NCBI RefSeq assembly: GCF_029953285.1
Contig: NZ_JASAOI010000037.1
Span: 62,001-126,000 of the forward strand
Source of the DNA: Yinghuangia seranimata
GTDB taxonomy: Bacteria; Actinomycetota; Actinomycetes; Streptomycetales; Streptomycetaceae
Direction of reading: 5' to 3'
Length of the DNA stretch: 64,000 nt
This document shows positions 16,959 to 25,481 of this stretch, piece by piece (the stretch's first letter is position 1; each line of letters starts with the position of its first letter). The translations under genes and the position numbers were made by a program. Below the pieces are notes generated by a model. The model did not search any database. It saw only the letters and a program-made list of their open reading frames with translations, and had not been told where the DNA came from.

Positions 16959-17591
16959 TCAACCGAGTCCGGCTGCGCGGGAGCGGCGTCGGCGTTGCGC
17001 GTAGGCGACGGTGACTACGGCGAGCATCGGTCCCCACAGGGTGAGGGGGAGGTAGGAGGCGTAGAAGTACGCGGCGCGCCAACCACCGGCCTTGGAGGGG
17101 AAGTCGTCCGGCAGCGGGTCGCCGTTGGCCTTGGTCTGGGTGATCTCCAGCAGCGGCATGACGATCGTCCACATGAAGGTGAGGACTGTTGCGCCGATGG
17201 CGGCCGGTACGACGGCTGCGGTGGTCGGGACGCGACGTCCGCGCAGGAACGGCACCCAGCGCGGGAACACCTCGCCCCAGCGGGCGACCAGCCCGACCGC
17301 GGTGAACGCGAGGAGCTCGGACACGATCGTCAGGCAGGCCACGTAGATGTTCATGGCCCAGTCGGGCAGCATCCCGCCGCGCTTGTCGTCGGCGAAGAGC
17401 ACGCCGAGCCGCCAGATCCCGGACGGGAGCACGACGAACGGGACCGCATACGCCGTACGCCGCGCCCAGTCCGGCACCCCCGCGACCGGCTCGTGCGCCG
17501 CCCGCCACGCGCTGCGCAGGCGGCCCGGGGGCCTCGGCGTCGCGGGCTCGGCCGTGCCGCCGCAGGGGGCCGGAACTGTCGCCTGGTGCAT
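16959..17591 (-). CDS. Hypothetical four-span membrane protein
   Basis: 210 residues from the ATG at 17591, which has GGGAGGA six bases upstream; a longer in-frame reading lacks membrane character and is rejected. After ~45 cytoplasmic residues there are four hydrophobic helices (TAYAVPFVVLPSGIWRLGVLF, YVACLTIVSELLAFTAVGLVA, AAVVPAAIGATVLTFMWTIVMPLLEI, ASYLPLTLWGPMLAVVTVAYAQ) and a basic tail. No known family motif. It reads toward the regulated pair above and could contribute to its transcription. Confidence 0.8.
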   Translation of the reverse strand: MHQATVPAPCGGTAEPATPRPPGRLRSAWRAAHEPVAGVPDWARRTAYAVPFVVLPSGIWRLGVLFADDKRGGMLPDWAMNIYVACLTIVSELLAFTAVGLVARWGEVFPRWVPFLRGRRVPTTAAVVPAAIGATVLTFMWTIVMPLLEITQTKANGDPLPDDFPSKAGGWRAAYFYASYLPLTLWGPMLAVVTVAYAQRRRRSRAAGLG

Positions 17592-17791
17592 CGGAGTCCT
17601 CCCGTTCGCGAGCCGCTCGGCCCGCCCGAAACGAAGATCGCAGAGGGGCGGGTGACGGCACGTCGCCCGCGCGGGGTAAGGCGGGCAGGTCGCGGGGTGG
17701 ACGTCGGTGGGGGTGTGGATGCGCCAACGGGGGGACGGGCGGGGCGACTTGCGGCGTACCCGGTGCTGCGGGATCCCGCTGAGCCACCGCG

Positions 17792-18274
17792 TCAGGCACG
17801 CCGGGCGCGGCGCTCCTCGATGGCGAGTTCGGTGAAGGGCAGGGGGCAGCAGTCGCTGGTCGCGCACGCGGTCAGGTCGTCGCAGCCCGCGTCGACGGCC
17901 TCGACCAGCGCGGCGCGGATCACCTGCAGGTCGGCGATCCTGGCGTCGATCTCGGCGAGCTTGGCCGCGGCCCGCGCCTGGAGGCCGCCGCTGTCGCGGC
18001 CGTGGTGGTGGCGTCCGGCCTCAAGCAGTTCCGCGACCTCGTCCAGGCTGAACCCGAGGCGCTGGGCGGCCTTGATGACGCGGAGCAGCGCGACGGCGTC
18101 CGGCGGATAGACGCGGTGGCCGCCGAGCGTCCGCTCCGGCTCGGGCAGCAGGCCGCGGCGCTCGTAGTAGCGCAGCGTCTGCGGGTTCACCCCGGCGGCG
18201 TCGGCCAGTTGCCCGGAACGCAGGCCGGCGGAGGTCTCGGAGGTCGAGGAGCTCGCGGACGTCTCGGCGCTCAT
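17792..18274 (-). CDS. MerR-family transcriptional regulator
   Basis: 160 residues. Typical MerR head: RSGQLADAAGVNPQTLRYYERRGLLPEPERTLGGHRVYPPDAVALLRVIKAAQRLGFSLDEVAELLEAG. The dimer helix is followed by a cysteine-rich end, GCDDLTACATSDCCPLPFTEL, where Hg- and heavy-metal-responsive members place ligands. The single cysteine at the start of the dimer helix of true mercury MerR is absent; a His-rich HHHG lies nearby. Its ATG overlaps the stop of the upstream gene (ATGA). Likely a metal- or thiol-stress sensor acting on the promoter at 18658-18689. Confidence 0.9.
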   Translation of the reverse strand: MSAETSASSSTSETSAGLRSGQLADAAGVNPQTLRYYERRGLLPEPERTLGGHRVYPPDAVALLRVIKAAQRLGFSLDEVAELLEAGRHHHGRDSGGLQARAAAKLAEIDARIADLQVIRAALVEAVDAGCDDLTACATSDCCPLPFTELAIEERRARRA

Positions 18275-18603
18275 GCCGCCCCCGTCCGGGACGCCTCGGC
18301 GCGCCCGACCATCGCGTCGAGCACCGCCACGTACGGCCCCGGGACGGCCACGTCCATCCAGACCGTGTCGGCGTCCGTACGGCCGAACGTGAACGTGAAG
18401 AACGAGCAGCAACAGGCCTCCCGCTGCGCCAGGTCCCGCGCTCGGGCCTCGACCTCCAAGGGCAGCGTCAGCCGCGCCCGGGTCGGCTCCGGCCGTGCCA
18501 CCTCGGCCAGCAACGCCCCGAACAGCGCGTCGAACCCGGCCGCCCGCAGCGGCTGCTCCCGTGTCGGCAGGGTGCACGCCTCCGGCACCCAGGTCTGCGC
18601 CAT
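18271..18603 (-). CDS. Cysteine-triplet protein paired with MerR regulator
   Basis: 110 residues from the ATG at 18603, the first codon after the predicted promoter region; a longer frame crosses the promoter and is rejected. The N-terminus is WVPEACTLPTREQPLRAAGFDALF and the centre carries REACCCSFFTFTFG. Small proteins with an A-C-C-x-F-F-T-F core occur directly upstream of MerR regulators in many actinobacteria. The adjacent cysteines suggest binding of a soft metal or thiol chemistry. No enzyme family is certain. It is the first gene of a two-gene MerR-type operon. Confidence 0.8.
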   Translation of the reverse strand: MAQTWVPEACTLPTREQPLRAAGFDALFGALLAEVARPEPTRARLTLPLEVEARARDLAQREACCCSFFTFTFGRTDADTVWMDVAVPGPYVAVLDAMVGRAEASRTGAA

Positions 18604-18657
18604 CGCGGACTCCCTCCGTCGACCGCCCGCGCCGGTGAGGGCGGGGGCTCCTCTCCG

Positions 18658-18689
18658 ACGGTAAGCCTGCACCCGGGTACCGATTGCAA
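18658..18689 (-). promoter_or_regulatory. MerR-type promoter with long spacer
   Basis: On the minus strand TTGCAA (18684-18689) and TACCGT (18658-18663) are separated by 20 bp, the stretched spacing that MerR proteins correct by twisting DNA. The spacer contains the dyad GTACCCGGGTGC. It sits 55 bp before the first gene of the operon. Confidence 0.65.
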
Positions 18690-18802
18690 GTCGTGCGGAC
18701 CAGCCCTTGCGCACCGCCCCTGCGCCGATATTCGGGAGACGGGACACGCGGGACGTCGTACGTTGCGACGCGTCCCACGACACCGCCCACGCAGGAGGCC
18801 CG

Positions 18803-19186
18803 GTGGTCCGCGACCTCGGATATTTCCGCGAACTGCCCGACGGGGAGCCTGACGGCGAGTCGCTGCACGATGCGGTCGGCCGGCAGGGTGAGTACGCCGA
18901 CGAGCTCGCCGCCTACCTGGACGGCGGCGTATGGCTGGCCATTTCGACCAGCAGCGCCCCGGACGTGCTCAGCGGCAACGACCGTGTCGCGGGGCGTCGC
19001 GGCATCCGCACCGACGGCACGTGGTGGTGGCCCGGAGAGCTCGGCTACTACGTGAGGACCTATCGCGTCGCGCTGCCCGCCGAGTTCGCCGCCCACGCCC
19101 GGAGCCGCGGTTGGCATGCACCCGAGGTCAGCCATGAACGACTGTTCGAGCTGGAGCAGTGGTCGGTCGTAGGCTCGGCGGAATAG
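18803..19186 (+). CDS. Hypothetical soluble protein
   Basis: 127 residues from a GTG preceded by AGGAGG four bases upstream. Sequence begins MRDLGYFRELPDGEPDGESLHDAVGRQGEYADELAAYLDGGVWLAIS and ends with an acidic Trp-containing helix. It holds a WWWPGELGYYVRTYRVALP stretch that should form a beta-rich core. No signal peptide, membrane span or known motif. It is transcribed away from the MerR operon and may share its control region. Confidence 0.75.
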   Translation: MVRDLGYFRELPDGEPDGESLHDAVGRQGEYADELAAYLDGGVWLAISTSSAPDVLSGNDRVAGRRGIRTDGTWWWPGELGYYVRTYRVALPAEFAAHARSRGWHAPEVSHERLFELEQWSVVGSAE

Positions 19187-19222
19187 GCCGGTGCCCGTCG
19201 GGCCGACCCGGGCGTGGCGGGG

Positions 19223-20086
19223 TCAGCGTCCGGCCATGTCGAGGATCCGTTCGGCGACCAGCTCAGGCGCGTCGGTGGGGAGCGCGTGCCCGGTGCCGGG
19301 CACGATCTCGACGCGCGCGGACGGGGCGGTCGCCGTGATCCGTTCGGCGACTTTGCGCGCGTCGTGCAGGGCACTGCGCTCGCCGAGCAGGACCAGCGTG
19401 GGGATGTCCAGGCGTCGCAGCTCGTCGTCGGAGTAGACCGGGGGTATCGGCAGGGCGCGGCGGAAGCCCATGGACGCCCGCATCAGACGCATGAGTTCGG
19501 TGTCCAGGATCGCGCTGTTGCCGACCAGGCGGGCCAGGCGCGGGCGCAGGCGCCGGGGTGCGGCTGCGGCCAGGCCGCCGGCGATCAGCCAGGCGTAGAA
19601 GCGTGTGCCGAACTCGGCGAAGCCGGCGGGGTCGACGAGGGTGAGCGAGGCCGTCCGGCCGGGGTGGCGCAGGTGGTGGGTGAGGGCGAGCCATCCGCCG
19701 TACGAACAGCCCACGACGTGCGCGGCGTTCGTGTCGATCCCGGTCAGGACGTCGTCGAACCACGTGGCGGCGTCGTCGCCGTCGGCGATCGGCGTGGTCT
19801 GCACGCTGGCACCGGGCTCGCCGACCGTGTCGACCGCGACAACGGTGCGGTGCTTCGCGAGGAGGCCGACGTATGCGTGCCACATCAGGGAGTTGCCTCC
19901 GGCCCCCGGCAGCAGGACGACGGGGTCCTCGGCCGGTGGCCCGACGCGGTAGGCGCGGGTGGTTCCGTAGCGGGTCGGGATGTCGAGCGCGGTGCGCGGG
20001 CCTGGCCACAGCTCGTCGAGCGCGTGGTCGTAGGCGGTCTGGAAACGGTCACGGGCACGGTCGTTCTTGAACTCGCCGATCCTCAT
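19223..20086 (-). CDS. Alpha/beta hydrolase
   Basis: 287 residues. Alpha/beta-hydrolase core: PVVLLPGAGGNSLMW (oxyanion loop), nucleophile elbow VVGCSYGGWLA with Ser128, and C-terminal histidine in VPGTGHALP. The acid residue usually after strand 6 appears in LVLLGERSALHD, where E or the later D may serve. Secretion signals are absent. The ATG has no RBS, and the first TetR-type operator overlaps its first base, so the transcript may be leaderless. The divergent TetR protein is the probable repressor; the substrate is unknown. Confidence 0.9.
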   Translation of the reverse strand: MRIGEFKNDRARDRFQTAYDHALDELWPGPRTALDIPTRYGTTRAYRVGPPAEDPVVLLPGAGGNSLMWHAYVGLLAKHRTVVAVDTVGEPGASVQTTPIADGDDAATWFDDVLTGIDTNAAHVVGCSYGGWLALTHHLRHPGRTASLTLVDPAGFAEFGTRFYAWLIAGGLAAAAPRRLRPRLARLVGNSAILDTELMRLMRASMGFRRALPIPPVYSDDELRRLDIPTLVLLGERSALHDARKVAERITATAPSARVEIVPGTGHALPTDAPELVAERILDMAGR

Positions 20087-20123
20087 GATACATGTGTATC
20101 ACAGGCATGATACGGGTGTACCA
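20086..20123. promoter_or_regulatory. Two TetR-type operators between divergent genes
   Basis: TGATACATGTGTATCA (20086-20101) is a perfect palindrome and TGATACGGGTGTACCA (20108-20123) an imperfect copy, 22 bp on, i.e. two helical turns on the same face. The first overlaps the hydrolase start codon by one base; the second lies 18 bp before the TetR start. Confidence 0.75.
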
Positions 20124-20141
20124 CGAGAGGGAGTCCTGACC

Positions 20142-20747
20142 ATGCCCGAGCGCGTCGACCACGAAGAACGCAGGCGGCAGATCGCCGAAGCCCTGCTGCG
20201 CATCGCCGACACCGACGGCCTCCAGTCGGCCAGCATGCGCGCCGTCGCCGCCGAAGCCGGGGTCTCCCTGCGGCTGGTGCAGTACTACTTCACGACCAAA
20301 CAGGCCCTGCTCCTGGACGCGCTCGCCCGCCTCGGCGGCCAGCTGCAAGCCCGCATGGACGCCTGGATCCGCGCCGCCGGCACCCCGCCCACACCGCGCA
20401 GCATCGTGACCGCGATCCTCTCCTGCGTCCTGCCGACCGACGCGGAAAGCCGACGCATCACCCGCACGTACGCCGCCTACTACACACTCGTCCTCAGCGA
20501 CCCCGAGGTACTGGCGCAGCACGGCACGGCCCAGCCCGACCTGCTCGAGGGGTTCCTGGCAAAGCAACTGCGCGCCGCCCAAGAGGCGGGCCGGATCAGC
20601 CCTCGCCGGGACCCGGCGATCGCCGCCGCCGGACTGCTCGCCATGGTCAACGGCCTCGGCTCGAGCGTCCTGGGCGGCCAACGCACGGGCGAGCAGGCGC
20701 TGGCGATCCTCGACCGCCACCTGGACGAACTGTTCGACACGGTCTGA
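20142..20747 (+). CDS. TetR-family transcriptional regulator
   Basis: 201 residues from the ATG at 20142 with GAGAGGGAG upstream. HTH: RRRQIAEALLRIADTDGLQSASMRAVAAEAGVSLRLVQYYFTTKQALLLDALARL, the classic TetR head with the Y-Y-F-x-x-K recognition end. The C-terminal helical domain would bind an inducer. Longer in-frame starts upstream pass through the operators and are rejected. It is expected to repress itself and the divergent hydrolase. Confidence 0.93.
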   Translation: MPERVDHEERRRQIAEALLRIADTDGLQSASMRAVAAEAGVSLRLVQYYFTTKQALLLDALARLGGQLQARMDAWIRAAGTPPTPRSIVTAILSCVLPTDAESRRITRTYAAYYTLVLSDPEVLAQHGTAQPDLLEGFLAKQLRAAQEAGRISPRRDPAIAAAGLLAMVNGLGSSVLGGQRTGEQALAILDRHLDELFDTV

Positions 20748-20823
20748 CCGCCCGGCGGCTCGTCGGCGCTCACCGCACGTCCCGTCGCTGATCAGGCCGC
20801 CTTTCCCCGTAGGGTGAACGCTC

Positions 20824-21942
20824 GTGGAACCTACGACCGAGCAGGTGCGTCCCTGCGCCCACTGCGCGCGCCCCGTCCCGCAGAAGCCCGGCGCCGGACG
20901 GCCGTTCCGGTACTGCCAGGACAACGACGGCGCGTGCCTGAAGGCGGCCCGCAACTCCCGCCAGCGCCAGCGGTACGCGCCGGGCCTGCCCGGACAGGTG
21001 GCCCGCACGTGGGAGATGGTCGAGCGGATGGAGCAGCTCGCCGACGCCCTCGCCGACGCGCTGTCCGGCGAGCTCAGCGCCGCCGGGGTGGAACGCCACA
21101 TCGCCGAGGTACGGGCAGAGGCCGCGGGGCAGATCGCCGCCGCCCACACCGGACGCGAGGCCGCGCGCGAAGCCCAGGAGGCCGCCCACGCGGAAGCCGA
21201 GGCGGCACGCGCCGAACGGGACCTGGCGCGCGCCGAGGCCACCGAGGCCACCGAACTCGCGGCCGCCGCCCGCGCCGAGGCCGACGCGGCGGCCACCGCC
21301 CGCGACGGCGCCCTCCTCGAGGCCGACCGGGCCGCCGAGGCCGCCGAAGCGGCACGCGCCGAACGCGACCTCGCCCAGGCCCGGGCCCAGACCGACCGCG
21401 ACGCGCGCGACGCCGCCGAAGGCCATGCCGCCGCCGCCCGCGACGCCGCCGCCCACGCCACGGCCAAGGCCGACGCGGCGGAGCAGGCCCGGGTGTCCGC
21501 CCAGCAGTCCGCCGACACCGCCCGCGCCCAGGCCGAACAGGCCACCGCCGACCGCGACCAGGCCCGAGCGGCCGCCGAACGCGCCGAGGCTGCACGCCAC
21601 TCCGCCGAACGCGCCGAAGCCGCCGCGGAAGAACGCGCGGCCACCGCGGAACGCGCCCGCACCGACGCCGAACAGGCCCGCGAGACGGCCGAATCGGCAT
21701 CCGCCCAAGCCCACGCAGACGCCGCCCGGGCGACCGCCGACGCCGACCGAGCCCGCACCGAGACCACCGAGGCCCGCGCCGAACTGACCGCACTCCACGC
21801 CCGCCTCACCGCGGCCGAACAGGCCCGCGACGAAGCGGCCGCCGAGGTCACCCGGTCCCGCGCCCGCATCGAACAGCTGACGGACCAGCTGATCGCCCTC
21901 ACGGCAGGCCTGACCCGCTCGGCGGACCCGACGAAGGGCTGA
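20824..21942 (+). CDS. Long alanine-rich coiled-coil protein with N-terminal zinc-knuckle-like motif
   Basis: 372 residues from a GTG. Residues 11-40 hold four cysteines, CAHC ... C-x6-C (RPCAHCARPVPQKPGAGRPF then YCQDNDGAC), fitting a small zinc site. From about 60 to 360 the protein is one uninterrupted Ala/Glu/Arg-rich heptad array (repeats such as AEAARAERDLA occurring twice), with a last segment SRARIEQLTDQLIALTAGL. The plan resembles KfrA-type proteins (DNA-binding head plus long coiled coil) but no sequence match is claimed. No partner gene is adjacent. Large open frames on the other strand here are shadows of its Ala codons. Confidence 0.85.
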   Translation: MEPTTEQVRPCAHCARPVPQKPGAGRPFRYCQDNDGACLKAARNSRQRQRYAPGLPGQVARTWEMVERMEQLADALADALSGELSAAGVERHIAEVRAEAAGQIAAAHTGREAAREAQEAAHAEAEAARAERDLARAEATEATELAAAARAEADAAATARDGALLEADRAAEAAEAARAERDLAQARAQTDRDARDAAEGHAAAARDAAAHATAKADAAEQARVSAQQSADTARAQAEQATADRDQARAAAERAEAARHSAERAEAAAEERAATAERARTDAEQARETAESASAQAHADAARATADADRARTETTEARAELTALHARLTAAEQARDEAAAEVTRSRARIEQLTDQLIALTAGLTRSADPTKG

Positions 21943-22017
21943 CGAACCGCCTCGCGGACGCCGGGCCGAGGCGAGGCGAGGCCGACCTGGGACCGCAGCC
22001 CCGGAGACCGGGAGCGC

Positions 22018-22269
22018 GTGGGCGCGCCGTCGTGGTCCGAGCCAGAACGGGTCGAGGTACCACCAGTGGGGGACTTCAGCGCGGGCGTTCGCCTCGGTAT
22101 CCCCGGCGACCCCGAGTCGAGGTCCGCGACCGGGCACACCATCGTCCGCATCGGCGACGTCCTGGCGGCGTTCCGGCACTTCGACCCGCTGGGCCAGACC
22201 CCGACGATGGCCGCCGACGACCTGGTCACCGCCCAGATCGCCCGTATCCGCGCCGCCCTGGGCCCGTAG
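22018..22269 (+). CDS. Small hypothetical protein
   Basis: 83 residues from a GTG; third codon positions are almost all G or C, which supports real coding. The C-terminal half reads TIVRIGDVLAAFRHFDPLGQTPTMAADDLVTAQIARIRAALGP, a plausible helical domain. The frame stays open back to just after the coiled-coil gene, with GGGAG three bases before the GTG, so the two may be co-transcribed. No family recognised. Confidence 0.5.
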   Translation: MGAPSWSEPERVEVPPVGDFSAGVRLGIPGDPESRSATGHTIVRIGDVLAAFRHFDPLGQTPTMAADDLVTAQIARIRAALGP

Positions 22270-22374
22270 GGCGCGGGGAGGCCGTCGGCCGGAGCTTGGA
22301 ACCTGCGGAACCGGAGGCCGCGGCCGGGCCGGGCCCGGTGTGGGGCGTCCGCAGGCCGTCGACACGCCCAGCGG

Positions 22375-22959
22375 TCAGTTCGATCCGCTCCAGGCGGCGG
22401 GGGTGATGACCCACAGGACCTCGGCGGTCTCTTCGCCTGTGTTGCGCCAGGTGTGGGGTTCGCGTCCGGGGAAGGTCAGGGTGGCGCCGGGGCCGAGGGC
22501 GACCTCGTGGGTGGCGAACACCACGGTGATCCGCCCGGTGACGACGTGGATGACCTCGACCTCGCAGTTGATGGTGTAGAGCTGCCGGCCGCCGTCCGCG
22601 CCGGGTTCCAGGGTGGAGCGCAGGACCTGCACTTTCGCCTGGGCCCGGGGGGTGACCAGGCGTTCCACGGCGCCTGTGCCGCCCATGTTGATGAGTGGCG
22701 CGTCGGCGAGCTCCACGGTCGCGCTCGGGGCCTCCTCGAACAGCGAGCCGATCGGTAGCGACAGCGCCTGGCACAGCGTGACCAGCGTGGCGACGCTCGG
22801 CGAGGTCTCGTCCCGCTCCACCTTGCTGATGAAGCCCTTGCTGAGCCGGGTCGCGGCGGCCACCTGCTCGACGGTCATCCCCTGGGCCAGGCGGCTGCCG
22901 CGCAGCTTGGCACCGATCCGGACCGGCGCGTCCGACGCCTGCGGGCTGACCGGTCTCAT
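22375..22959 (-). CDS. XRE-family regulator with C-terminal cupin
   Basis: 194 residues from the ATG at 22959 with GGTGGAGG upstream. Residues 15-75 form an XRE HTH (LRGSRLAQGMTVEQVAAATRLSKGFISKVERDETSPSVATLVTLCQALSLPIGSLFEE); residues 110-190 form a cupin (EVEVIHVVTGRITVVFATHEVALGPGATLTFPGREPHTWRNTGEETAEVLWVITPA). This is the plan of PuuR and related regulators of polyamine or amino-acid use. It is divergent from the amidase-permease-ureohydrolase operon, and a 38-bp palindrome between them is its probable site. Confidence 0.93.
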   Translation of the reverse strand: MRPVSPQASDAPVRIGAKLRGSRLAQGMTVEQVAAATRLSKGFISKVERDETSPSVATLVTLCQALSLPIGSLFEEAPSATVELADAPLINMGGTGAVERLVTPRAQAKVQVLRSTLEPGADGGRQLYTINCEVEVIHVVTGRITVVFATHEVALGPGATLTFPGREPHTWRNTGEETAEVLWVITPAAWSGSN

Positions 22960-22995
22960 CGTGCCTCCACCTCGATCCGTGACTCCACGCACATC

Positions 22996-23071
22996 TTGAC
23001 AGAGGCCACCGCCAGCCAAATACTTGCCGACGCGTTTCCTCATAGAAATCAGATGATTCCTATAAGGAAAC
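22996..23071 (+). promoter_or_regulatory. Promoter and 38-bp palindromic operator of the guanidino-compound operon
   Basis: TTGACA (22996-23001), 17 bp, AATACT (23019-23024), with transcription expected near 23031. Immediately after it, 23034-23071 is a 38-bp palindrome (16 of 19 pairs match): left half GTTTCCTCATAGAAATCAG, right half ATGATTCCTATAAGGAAAC. A bound repressor would block initiation or escape. The divergent XRE-cupin protein is the obvious candidate. Confidence 0.75.
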
Positions 23072-23170
23072 TTCGTGAGGTCCCTCCCGCCCCGTCCCAC
23101 GACCCTCACCTCCCATCGCCGCCGCGCCCGCACCATCCCGCGGCGGCCGTGGAGCAAGGAGCCACGCCCC

Positions 23171-24106
23171 ATGAGCCGACATCTGCGACTGGCCCTCGTC
23201 CAAGCGGCGGCCGAGTCGTTCGACGACTTCGCGGCCGGTCTGCGCCTACGCATGAAGTCCCCCAACGCGGCGGAACTCGTCGTCTACCCCGAGCTGCACC
23301 TCTGCTCGCTCGGGGCCGAGACCATGACCGAGGACGAGTACTACGCCGAGTACGCCGAACCCCTCGACGGTCCGCGCGGCCGCGCGCTCGCCGGACTCGC
23401 CCGCGAGCTCGGCGTCTGGCTTATCCCCGGGACCGTCCTCGAACGCGACACCGACGGACGCGTGTTCAACACCGCCGTCGTGTACGACCCGGACGGCCGC
23501 CTGGTCGCCCGCTACCGCAAGATCTTCACCTGGCGCCCGTACGAACCCATGTGCGTGGGACGCGAGTTCGTCGTCTTCGACATGCCCGGAACCGGTCGGA
23601 TAGGCCTGTCGATCTGCTACGACGCCTGGTACCCCGAGGTCACCCGGCACCTCGCCTGGATGGGCGCCGAACTGGTCGTCAACGTCGTGCAGACCTCGAC
23701 GTCAGGACGCGCCCAGGAGATCCCGGTCAACCAGGCCAACGCGATCGTCAACCAGGTGTGGGTCGCCAGCGTCAACGGCGCCTCCCCGACCGCGGTCGGC
23801 AAGAGCCTGCTGGTCGACCCGGAAGGCGGCATCCGCGTCGCCGCGGCGGGCACCGAGGAGACCACCCTGCTCAGCGTCGTCGACTTCGACCAGGTCGCCG
23901 CGGCGCGCAAGTTCGGGACCGGCGGCGACTCCTGGCCCTGGGACCACTTCCGAGAAGGCGACAGCCCCCTCGAACTCCCGCTCTACAACGGCCACATCGA
24001 CCCGGCCACCTGGCGCCCGGCCATCTCCCCCGAGACCCCCGCCGACCTGCGTCCGGCCGCCCCCGCCGTCTTCCGGCGCCCCGCCGCCGAGGCGGCGGGC
24101 GAATGA
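23171..24106 (+). CDS. Nitrilase-superfamily amidohydrolase
   Basis: 311 residues. The Glu-Lys-Cys triad is visible: E41 in VVYPELHLC, K117 in ARYRKIFTW, C149 in LSICYDAWYPEV. These enzymes cut non-peptide C-N bonds, usually amides, and act in the cytoplasm. AAGGAG lies nine bases before the ATG at 23171. It leads an operon with an APC permease (4-nt ATGA overlap) and a ureohydrolase. In the arginine oxygenase route of some streptomycetes and other actinobacteria 4-guanidinobutyramide is hydrolysed by a nitrilase-type amidase; that is the leading hypothesis here, not proven. Confidence 0.92.
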   Translation: MSRHLRLALVQAAAESFDDFAAGLRLRMKSPNAAELVVYPELHLCSLGAETMTEDEYYAEYAEPLDGPRGRALAGLARELGVWLIPGTVLERDTDGRVFNTAVVYDPDGRLVARYRKIFTWRPYEPMCVGREFVVFDMPGTGRIGLSICYDAWYPEVTRHLAWMGAELVVNVVQTSTSGRAQEIPVNQANAIVNQVWVASVNGASPTAVGKSLLVDPEGGIRVAAAGTEETTLLSVVDFDQVAAARKFGTGGDSWPWDHFREGDSPLELPLYNGHIDPATWRPAISPETPADLRPAAPAVFRRPAAEAAGE

Positions 24107-25467
24107 GCGACGCACCGGGCAGACTCACGCCCACCCTGTCGCTGTTCTCGGTCGTCGCCTTCGGCATCGCCTACATGGCGCCCAGCATGGTGATGGCCAT
24201 CTTCGGCATCATCGCCGCCGACAGCGACGGCGCCGCCCCGACCGCGTTCCTCCTCGCCACCTGCGCCATCTGCCTGACCGCGCTCAGCTACGCGAAGATG
24301 GCCCGGCACTACCCCGCCTCCGGTTCCGCGTACGTCTACTCGCGACGGCTGCTCGGTTCCCCCGTCGGGTTCCTCGTCGGATGGAGCGTCCTCCTGGACT
24401 ACCTCTTCCTGCCGATGGTGGCCTGGCTATTGCAATCGGTATATCTGAACGCCCAGTTCCCCTCGGTACCGGTCTGGGCGTGGATGCTCGTCAACGCCGT
24501 GCTGACCACCGCGGTCAACATCGTCGGTGTCGCGCTCTCCGACCGCGTCAACAAGCTCCTCACCGGGCTGGCGGTCTTCCTGGTCCTGCTGTTCGCCGCG
24601 TACTGCGTCGTCCACCTCGCCGAGCACCACCCGGCGTCCTACACCGCCCCGGTGTGGAACGCGGACAGCGGCATCACTGGTATCACGGCCGCCGCAGCCG
24701 TCGCCGCGTACTCGTACCTCGGCTTCGACGCGGTCACCACGCTGTCGGAGGAGACGCGCGACGCCGAACGCACCATCCCGCGGGCCGTGGTGCTGGTCGT
24801 CGCGCTCGGCGGCATCCTGTTCACCGCGGTCGCCTACATCATGCAACTCGTACACCCCGGGGGCGCGTTCGACGACCCCGAGGTCGCCGCCTACACGATG
24901 TCCGTCGACGTCGGCGGCCAGACCTTCGCGGACTGGACGAACATCGCCGGCATCATCGGCGGCTTCGCGTCCGGCCTCGCCGTGCAACTGAGCTCCAGCC
25001 GACTGCTGTTCACCATGGGCCGCGACGGCGTGCTGCCGAAGCGGATCTTCGGCACGCTCCACCCGGCGACCCGAACACCGGTCTACAGCCTCCTGGCCAC
25101 CGGCGCGATGTGCCTGGTCGGGCTGAAACTCTCGCTCGCCACCGCGACCTCCTTCATCAACTTCGGCGCGTTCGCGGCCTTCACCGTCGTCAACTTCTGC
25201 GTCATCGCCTACTACATCCGGCACCGGCACATCGAGCGCGTCCCCGTACTCGGGTACGTCGTGCTGCCCGCCCTCGGCGCCTGCGTCACCGCGTACATGC
25301 TCACCCGCCTCAGCCCGCTCGCGCTCACGATCGGCTCGTGCTGGCTGGCGGCCGGGGTGGCGTACCTGATCTGGATGACCCGCGGATTCCGGCGGCCCAC
25401 ACCGGAGTTGAGCATGGACGACGCACACAGCCGACCCGCCGACGTCACGCCGGCCCCGGCGGCCTGA
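24103..25467 (+). CDS. APC-family amino acid/amine permease
   Basis: 454 residues with about twelve membrane spans. Start [31 protein letters not shown] carries the first helix with the unwound GxA/PS motif of APC transporters; later [25 protein letters not shown] is the strongly conserved cytoplasmic loop signature, and [22 protein letters not shown] follows. Members import amino acids, polyamines or guanidino compounds with H+ or by exchange. Its ATG overlaps the amidase stop. The context suggests import of the substrate used by the flanking hydrolases. Confidence 0.93.
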   Translation: MSDAPGRLTPTLSLFSVVAFGIAYMAPSMVMAIFGIIAADSDGAAPTAFLLATCAICLTALSYAKMARHYPASGSAYVYSRRLLGSPVGFLVGWSVLLDYLFLPMVAWLLQSVYLNAQFPSVPVWAWMLVNAVLTTAVNIVGVALSDRVNKLLTGLAVFLVLLFAAYCVVHLAEHHPASYTAPVWNADSGITGITAAAAVAAYSYLGFDAVTTLSEETRDAERTIPRAVVLVVALGGILFTAVAYIMQLVHPGGAFDDPEVAAYTMSVDVGGQTFADWTNIAGIIGGFASGLAVQLSSSRLLFTMGRDGVLPKRIFGTLHPATRTPVYSLLATGAMCLVGLKLSLATATSFINFGAFAAFTVVNFCVIAYYIRHRHIERVPVLGYVVLPALGACVTAYMLTRLSPLALTIGSCWLAAGVAYLIWMTRGFRRPTPELSMDDAHSRPADVTPAPAA

Positions 25468-25481
25468 CACCTCGCACACCC

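Noticed and set aside
17592-17867. N-terminal extension of the four-span membrane protein
   Set aside because: Arg/Pro-rich, no membrane character, and a good RBS precedes the internal ATG.
20049-22365. Two long minus-strand frames opposite the coiled-coil gene
   Set aside because: They are complements of Ala/Glu/Arg codon repeats, Ser/Arg- or Gly-rich without domains; the plus-strand protein has clear heptads and a cysteine head.
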